64,000 bases of DNA from Alcaligenes parafaecalis. Its GTDB lineage: Bacteria; Pseudomonadota; Gammaproteobacteria; Burkholderiales; Burkholderiaceae_B. Every line of letters begins with the position of its first letter. Position 1 is the first letter of the stretch. Location: assembly GCF_026344135.1 (NCBI RefSeq), contig NZ_JAPKNA010000001.1, positions 1,422,189 through 1,486,188 on the forward strand, in the 5' to 3' direction. This document shows positions 59,147-64,000 of the stretch, one piece after another. The position numbers were made by a program, and so were the translations under genes. The notes under the pieces were generated by a model. That model saw only the letters and a program-made list of their open reading frames with translations, was not told the origin of the DNA and searched no databases.

Positions 59147-60111
59147 AAGGACTTCTCCAAACGATCAAGAAGGGCCTGACAGGCGGCAGGCATGGCGGCC
59201 TCCAGAACCAGAGGCTGTCCGGTGACAGGGTGATCAAACTCCAGGCGTCCTGAATGCAGGAACATGCGCTTGAAGCCCTGGCGCGCGAATTGTTCGCGCA
59301 GGGCATCGTCACCATACTTGTCGTCACCCACAATTGGAAAGCCCGAATGGGCCAAATGAACCCGGATCTGGTGGGTACGGCCCGTTTTCAGCTCCGCCTG
59401 CACCAGGCTGAAGCGGCCAAAACGACGCTGCATGGTGATGATGGTATGCGCAGGCTTACCCGTAGGGTCAACCTTGACACGCCGCTCACCACTTTCTGTC
59501 AGCCAGCGTAGCAAGGGAAAGCGAATGTGCTGACGATCATTGACCCAATCGCCCTGCACCAGCGCCCAATAAAACTTGCGGGCACGAATTTCACGGAACA
59601 TATCATGCAAGCCCACCAGGGCGGCACGACGTTTGGCAATAATCAACAAACCGGATGTGTCCCGGTCCAGGCGATGGGCCAGTTCCAGGAATGGCTCTTG
59701 AGGACGAGCGGCGCGCAACTGTTCGATCACGCCGAAAGACACACCGCTGCCACCGTGCACCGCCACACCGGCGGGCTTGTCGATCACCATCAGATGCTCG
59801 TCCTCGAACACCACCGGAAAAACAGCGGCAGGGACATGACGGGGCTGCTCGGGCTCGGGCAGACGCAGGGGCGGAATCCGCACCATATCGCCATCCTGAA
59901 GACGGTAATCACTGCTGACACGGCCTTTATTGACCCGTACTTGCCCGCCGCGAATGGCTTTATAGATGTGGCTTTTTGGCACCCCTTTACATTCGCGTAA
60001 CAAAAAATTATCTATACGCTGACCCGCCCGCGTTTCATCAATGCGTAGTATTCGCACTTGGGGGGCAGATCTTTGTGATTCATGAGGTTTGCACATAACA
60101 AAAAGGGGCAT
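59143..60111 (-). CDS. rluC: 23S rRNA pseudouridine synthase RluC
   Basis: This 322-residue enzyme modifies 23S rRNA U955, U2504 and U2580. An S4 domain opens it (RIDNFLLRECKGVPKSHIYKAIRGGQVRVNKGR). The catalytic Asp lies in ELAHRLDRDTSGLLIIAKRR. The usual start is ATG 60111, with another at 60096. The rne promoter overlaps this start. It is divergent from rne, the classical arrangement. Confidence 0.95.
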   Translation of the reverse strand: MPLFVMCKPHESQRSAPQVRILRIDETRAGQRIDNFLLRECKGVPKSHIYKAIRGGQVRVNKGRVSSDYRLQDGDMVRIPPLRLPEPEQPRHVPAAVFPVVFEDEHLMVIDKPAGVAVHGGSGVSFGVIEQLRAARPQEPFLELAHRLDRDTSGLLIIAKRRAALVGLHDMFREIRARKFYWALVQGDWVNDRQHIRFPLLRWLTESGERRVKVDPTGKPAHTIITMQRRFGRFSLVQAELKTGRTHQIRVHLAHSGFPIVGDDKYGDDALREQFARQGFKRMFLHSGRLEFDHPVTGQPLVLEAAMPAACQALLDRLEKSL

Positions 60112-60116
60112 ATAAT
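60088..60116 (+). promoter_or_regulatory. Sigma-70 promoter of rne
   Basis: TTTGCA (60088-60093), a 17-bp spacer and a perfect TATAAT (60111-60116) overlap the rluC start codon on the other strand. The predicted start near 60123 leaves a leader of about 477 nt before rne. Confidence 0.7.
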
Positions 60117-60599
60117 CGCTTCAGCCTATGGAAGCTGAGACTGGGTCCAGCGTAGAGATGCAAAGGGTGCGTCTCCGTTGGATGACCAAGGACTGATAAT
60201 TGTATCCTTGAGTTCCAGCTTCCGGGTCATAAGGTCGCCGGGGTGAGTCCGAAATAGCGAAAGTCGTGTGGCAAGAAGGCCCGCTTTCCAAGAGATGTTT
60301 TCCTCCCGCGTGCCGCGCTGAATTCCTGCACAGATTGTCCCGCTCTTTTGCACCAGCCGCATGATTTATGCAGCTGCCGTTCCCCAGCAATTTTATATTC
60401 GTCAAACACACATCGTGACCCTGACCCCCCTGCTGATTGAACTTCGCGCTTTGGCGCGACTCGTGCCTCCCAGACTATAAGCCGGTAGGCCGATTTTGCC
60501 TGCCTGCACCAAACTGATGCAGCTATAGCGCTACACACCCTGTGACCCGCGGTCGTGCGCCGATATTTCGGTGCTCCATGACAACGGAGATCCACACTC
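60117..60599 (+). promoter_or_regulatory. Structured 5' leader of rne
   Basis: The 483 bases upstream of rne hold no gene but several hairpins: TCAGC/GCTGA (60121-60138), GAGATGC/GCGTCTC (about 60155-60176), CAGC-c-GCAT/ATGC-a-GCTG (60354-60376), TCGCGC/GCGCGA (60444-60459) and GGTAGGC/GCCTGCC (60484-60504). In E. coli the long rne leader is the target of RNase E autoregulation. A similar use here is inferred. The ATG is preceded by GGAG. Confidence 0.6.
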
Positions 60600-63500
60600 A
60601 TGAAACGCATGTTGTTCAATGCGACGCATCAAGAAGAACTACGCGTCGCCATTGTCGACGGTCAAAAACTGATTGACCTCGACATCGAAACAGCCGGGCG
60701 CGAACAGCGCAAAGGCAACATTTACAAAGGGGTCATCACCCGCATCGAACCCGGCCTGGAAGCCTGCTTCGTCAGCTACGGTGAAGAGCGTCACGGCTTT
60801 CTGCCTTTCAAAGAAGTGGCTCGCAGCTACTTCAAAGAAGGCGTTGATGTCCGTACTGCCCGCATCCAGGACGCCCTGGTCGAAGGCCAGGAACTGATCA
60901 TCCAGGTTGAAAAAGAAGAGCGTGGCAACAAGGGCGCTGCCCTGACCACCTTTATTTCCCTGGCTGGCCGCTACCTGGTTCTGATGCCCAACAACCCTCG
61001 CGGGGGTGGCGTATCGCGCCGTGTTGAAGGCGAAGACCGCCAGGAACTGCGCGAGGCGATGGACCAACTGGACATCCCTCAAGGCATGAGCATCATTGCT
61101 CGCACTGCAGGTATCGGCCGCAGCGTCGAAGAACTGCAGTGGGACTTGAACTACCTGATGCAGTTGTGGACCGCCATTGACGGCGCAGCCCGCGACAACG
61201 CCGCTCCCATCCTGATTTATCTGGAATCCAGCCTGGTTATCCGGGCTATTCGCGATTATTTTTCGCCCGATATCGGCGAGATCCTGATCGACACGGATGA
61301 AATTCACGAGCAGGCCGCCGCTTTCATGAGCGTGGTCATGCCCGACAATCTGCATCGCGTGAAGATGTACCGCGATGACATCCCCCTGTTCTCGCGCTTT
61401 CAGATCGAACACCAGATCGAAACCGCCTACTCGCGTACCGTGCAATTGCCTTCGGGCGGTGCTGTCGTTATCGACCACACCGAAGCTCTGGTTGCTATCG
61501 ACGTGAACTCGGCCCGCTCCACGCGTGGTGCCGACATTGAAGAAACCGCCCTGCGCACCAACCAGGAAGCCGCCGACGAAGTGGCCCGCCAGTTGCGTCT
61601 GCGTGACTTGGGTGGCCTGATTGTTATCGACTTCATCGATATGGAAGACAGCAAGAACCAGCGTGCTGTCGAACAACGCCTGCGTGATGCCCTGCACCTG
61701 GACCGCGCCCGCGTCCAGATGGGCAAGATCTCGCGCTTTGGTCTGATGGAACTGTCCCGTCAGCGCCTGCGCCCTGCCCTGAACGAAGGCTCCCACATTA
61801 CTTGCCCACGATGCACCGGCACTGGCGTGATTCGCGATGCCGAATCCAGCGCCCTGCACGTACTGCGTCTGCTGCAAGAAGAAGCCATGAAAGAAGGCAC
61901 CGCCGCCCTGCACGCTCAAGTGCCGGTGGATGTCGCTACCTTCCTGCTGAACGAAAAACGCGCCGACATCACCAAGATCGAATCGCGCTTGAACATTGCC
62001 CTGATCCTGATTCCCAACAAGAATCTGGAAACTCCGCACCACATCATCGAGCGCCTGCGTCACGACGATCCTCGTCTGGACGAACTGCGCAGCAGCTACG
62101 AGCTGGTTCAGCAACCTGAACAGCAAGACAGCCTGGTGCCGCACCGCAGCCACGAAATCAAGCCTCGTCCAGAAGCCCTGGTCAAGAGCACCACACCGGC
62201 CCAGCCTGCTCCCATGAGCAAGCCTGCCGCTGCGGCCGCCGCCAGCGCCGCTGCCAAAGACAATCAACCCGGCCTGCTCAAGCGCCTGCTGAACTGGTTG
62301 TCCGGCAAACCCGCCGAACCGGTTGCGGAAGCTGCCAAATCTGACAGCAGCAAATCCTCCTCGGGTCGCCGCCAAGGCCGTCCTGGCCAGTCCAACAGTG
62401 GTCGCGGTCAAGGTGGACGTGGTCGCCGCCAGTCCAACCGCCCCGAAGCCGCTCAGGAAGAAAAAGCCAGCACGGAGAACACCAGCAACAATACGCGCGG
62501 TCGCCGCCGTAACGCCTCTGCCGGTAACGACTCCGCTCTGGAAACCCCACAAAGCGCCAACGCCGCACCCGCTACAGCCACCACAGACGAAGGCAGCAGC
62601 AACAGCCGCAACCCACGCAATCGTCGTGGCCGTGGCCGCCAACGTCGCGAAGAAGGCAGTGCAGAAAACGTTGAGCTGAACAAAGACGTCGCCAGCACGG
62701 ACGCCCAGCCAGAACAGGCTGCAGCAGCCGTTGCCAGCGTCGCCGCAGTCGCTGCCATTTCCGCCACCAAGCAAGAAGCACAAAACCGTGCCGAACAGCA
62801 GGCAGAGGCCGATAACGCCGACACCAGCGATAGCTCGGATGTGGATACAGATGACAACAACGAAAACGGAGCCCTGGACCCAGAGCGCAAGCGTCGTCGT
62901 CGTCGCAGCCGTCGTGGTCGTCGTAGCACCGACGCCAACGCCGTAGCCGAAAACGAAGAGAACAACGAAGAAGGCAACTCGGGTGCCTACGTTGCTCACG
63001 AAACGCCTAGCTTCAACCCTGCCGCCCTGAATGCTGAAGAACAGGCTGAACAGACTGCCCAAGCCGCTGCAGCAGAGCCTGCACAAGCCCAGGCAGCCGT
63101 AGAAGCACCAGCCGCCCAGGAAAGCACTCCAGTCGTCGCCAACACCGCTCAGGAAAGCCCTGAAGCCGCCCCTGCTCCAGTGGCTGCCCAGGAAAGCGTC
63201 CCTGCACAGCAAGTTGAATCGACTGCAAGCGCAGTTAGCGAAGCAACACCAGCCCAAGAGCCAGCAATCGCTACCGCTCCTGTAGCTGAACAAGTGCAGA
63301 CCCAGGTCGTTGCAGAAACAGCTCCTGCTGTTGAAGCCCCTGCCGCTGAAACCCCTGCCATTGAAACGCCGGTAGCAGAAAGCCGCGACACTGAGATTGC
63401 TCAGCAAGCAGAAGAAGCCACCAGCACTCAGCCAGAACCTGTCGCTGCTGACGCAACTCCTGCCCAGGAAGAAGCTGCTGCCCCCGTTGCAGAAGCCGCT

Positions 63501-63911
63501 CAAGAAACACCTGCTGCTGAAGAAGTAAAAGCTGAAGCCGCAGCCCCTGTTGCAGAGCCTGTACGTGAAGAAGCTGCAAACGTACAAGCAGAGCCTGCCG
63601 TTGAAGCTGCTGCTGAAGTAGCTACCGCTGAAGTCGCTCCTGTAGAAGCAGCTCCAGTCGAAACCGTTACAGAAGTCGCAGAAACACCTGCCGCTGCTGT
63701 TGAAACATCGGCACCTGCTGCCGAAGCTCCAAAGCCAGCCGCAGCCCCTCTGGACGCTGTCCTGAACGCAGCCGGTATCGAACTGGTAGAAACAGCCCGC
63801 TCGGCAGTGCAGGACGATTACCAAGCGGCTCCCGTCCGTTTGGGTCGCCCACGCAAACGCCCAGCTCAGACTGAAGCCAACGAACCGATGCAACAGGTCG
63901 AAACGCAGTAA
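60600..63911 (+). CDS. rne: Ribonuclease E
   Basis: This 1103-residue endonuclease leads mRNA decay and processes rRNA and tRNA. The N-terminal half is catalytic: an S1 domain at about 35-125, catalytic Asp301 and Asp344, and the zinc link C402-x2-C405 (CPRCTGTG). A short amphipathic stretch at about 558-570 (GLLKRLLNWLSGK) resembles the membrane-targeting segment. The C-terminal half is low-complexity: Arg/Gly/Asn-rich to about 790, then Ala/Pro/Glu-rich to about 1050, ending in a LVETARSAVQDD...GRPRKRP tail. The disordered part likely scaffolds degradosome partners and binds RNA. Confidence 0.97.
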   Translation: MKRMLFNATHQEELRVAIVDGQKLIDLDIETAGREQRKGNIYKGVITRIEPGLEACFVSYGEERHGFLPFKEVARSYFKEGVDVRTARIQDALVEGQELIIQVEKEERGNKGAALTTFISLAGRYLVLMPNNPRGGGVSRRVEGEDRQELREAMDQLDIPQGMSIIARTAGIGRSVEELQWDLNYLMQLWTAIDGAARDNAAPILIYLESSLVIRAIRDYFSPDIGEILIDTDEIHEQAAAFMSVVMPDNLHRVKMYRDDIPLFSRFQIEHQIETAYSRTVQLPSGGAVVIDHTEALVAIDVNSARSTRGADIEETALRTNQEAADEVARQLRLRDLGGLIVIDFIDMEDSKNQRAVEQRLRDALHLDRARVQMGKISRFGLMELSRQRLRPALNEGSHITCPRCTGTGVIRDAESSALHVLRLLQEEAMKEGTAALHAQVPVDVATFLLNEKRADITKIESRLNIALILIPNKNLETPHHIIERLRHDDPRLDELRSSYELVQQPEQQDSLVPHRSHEIKPRPEALVKSTTPAQPAPMSKPAAAAAASAAAKDNQPGLLKRLLNWLSGKPAEPVAEAAKSDSSKSSSGRRQGRPGQSNSGRGQGGRGRRQSNRPEAAQEEKASTENTSNNTRGRRRNASAGNDSALETPQSANAAPATATTDEGSSNSRNPRNRRGRGRQRREEGSAENVELNKDVASTDAQPEQAAAAVASVAAVAAISATKQEAQNRAEQQAEADNADTSDSSDVDTDDNNENGALDPERKRRRRRSRRGRRSTDANAVAENEENNEEGNSGAYVAHETPSFNPAALNAEEQAEQTAQAAAAEPAQAQAAVEAPAAQESTPVVANTAQESPEAAPAPVAAQESVPAQQVESTASAVSEATPAQEPAIATAPVAEQVQTQVVAETAPAVEAPAAETPAIETPVAESRDTEIAQQAEEATSTQPEPVAADATPAQEEAAAPVAEAAQETPAAEEVKAEAAAPVAEPVREEAANVQAEPAVEAAAEVATAEVAPVEAAPVETVTEVAETPAAAVETSAPAAEAPKPAAAPLDAVLNAAGIELVETARSAVQDDYQAAPVRLGRPRKRPAQTEANEPMQQVETQ

Positions 63912-63928
63912 AAAGCCAGACTAAAAAC

Positions 63929-63954
63929 GCCGCCCTCAAGGGCGGCTTTTTTTT
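63929..63954 (+). terminator. Rho-independent terminator after rne
   Basis: GCCGCCC (63929-63935) pairs with GGGCGGC (63940-63946) around TCAA, followed by eight T. The last 46 bases of the window after it show nothing I can assign. Confidence 0.93.
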
Positions 63955-64000
63955 ATGCTCGTTATATTTATTGATAGCAATCGCCCGAGAGCCACCACCA

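Noticed and set aside
60112..60599. Cobalamin or other riboswitch in the rne leader
   Set aside because: The hairpins do not match a riboswitch core that I recognise; the leader is better explained by rne autoregulation.

Overview
The window is a single chromosomal segment of a moderately GC-rich betaproteobacterium. The gene families and orders point to Burkholderiales, family Alcaligenaceae, and most likely Alcaligenes or a close relative. The clues are fabF-(membrane protein)-rpoE-mucA-mucB-mucD-lepA-lepB-rnc-era-recO, yceD-rpmF-plsX-fabH-fabD-fabG-acpP, pyrG-kdsA-eno-ftsB, rne divergent from rluC, and pepA divergent from lptF. The taxon is inferred from gene content, not from a database match. 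I saw no insertion sequence, prophage, CRISPR array, rRNA or tRNA.

Layout. 1-7.6 kb, plus strand: the 3' end of holA, proA, a HemJ-like membrane protein, a THUMP RNA methyltransferase with a very long repeated Arg-rich N-terminal arm, an RDD membrane protein, hslO and an orphan TadE-like protein whose start codon lies in a perfect hairpin. 7.7-16.1 kb, mostly minus: ftsB, eno, kdsA, a VOC protein and pyrG. This housekeeping cluster is split by a MarR-EmrB-type efflux operon with a clear palindromic operator, an SDR gene and a DUF1330 gene. 16.3-26.4 kb: aminopeptidase P, a 3-oxoacid CoA-transferase pair, a thioesterase, ETF-ubiquinone oxidoreductase, a DMT transporter, acetyl-CoA synthetase and a UMF1-type MFS protein (acyl and acetyl-CoA metabolism). 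26.6-31.8 kb: an NlpC/P60 lipoprotein, a Fur-box-controlled Cys-rich DUF2325 protein, cysB, and mmsA with a divergent LysR gene.

31.8-37 kb: lptF divergent from pepA-holC, a YccA-type protein and cysE. 37.1-54.4 kb: one long run of minus-strand genes. Read from right to left, it goes yceD-rpmF-plsX-fabHDG-acpP-fabF (fatty acid and phospholipid precursor synthesis), then a small membrane protein, rpoE-mucA-mucB-degP (sigma-E envelope stress), lepA-lepB-rnc-era-recO (translation, secretion, RNA processing, repair), and a PIN-domain gene with rarD. 54.7-64 kb: maf, an RsmI-like methyltransferase and an amidase lipoprotein on plus; msrQ-msrP, a HAD phosphatase and rluC on minus; and rne on plus behind a leader of about 480 nt with several hairpins.

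Most of the window is conserved core genome. The most unusual features are at the regulatory and architectural level: the start-codon hairpin at 6772-6797, the Fur box embedded in a sigma-70 promoter at 27967-27999, the 27-bp MarR-type operator at 11769-11795, the 17-copy repeat arm of the methyltransferase, an lptF without an adjacent lptG, and a short RecO. Start codons were moved inward where a ribosome binding site, lipobox or family N-terminus favoured it.
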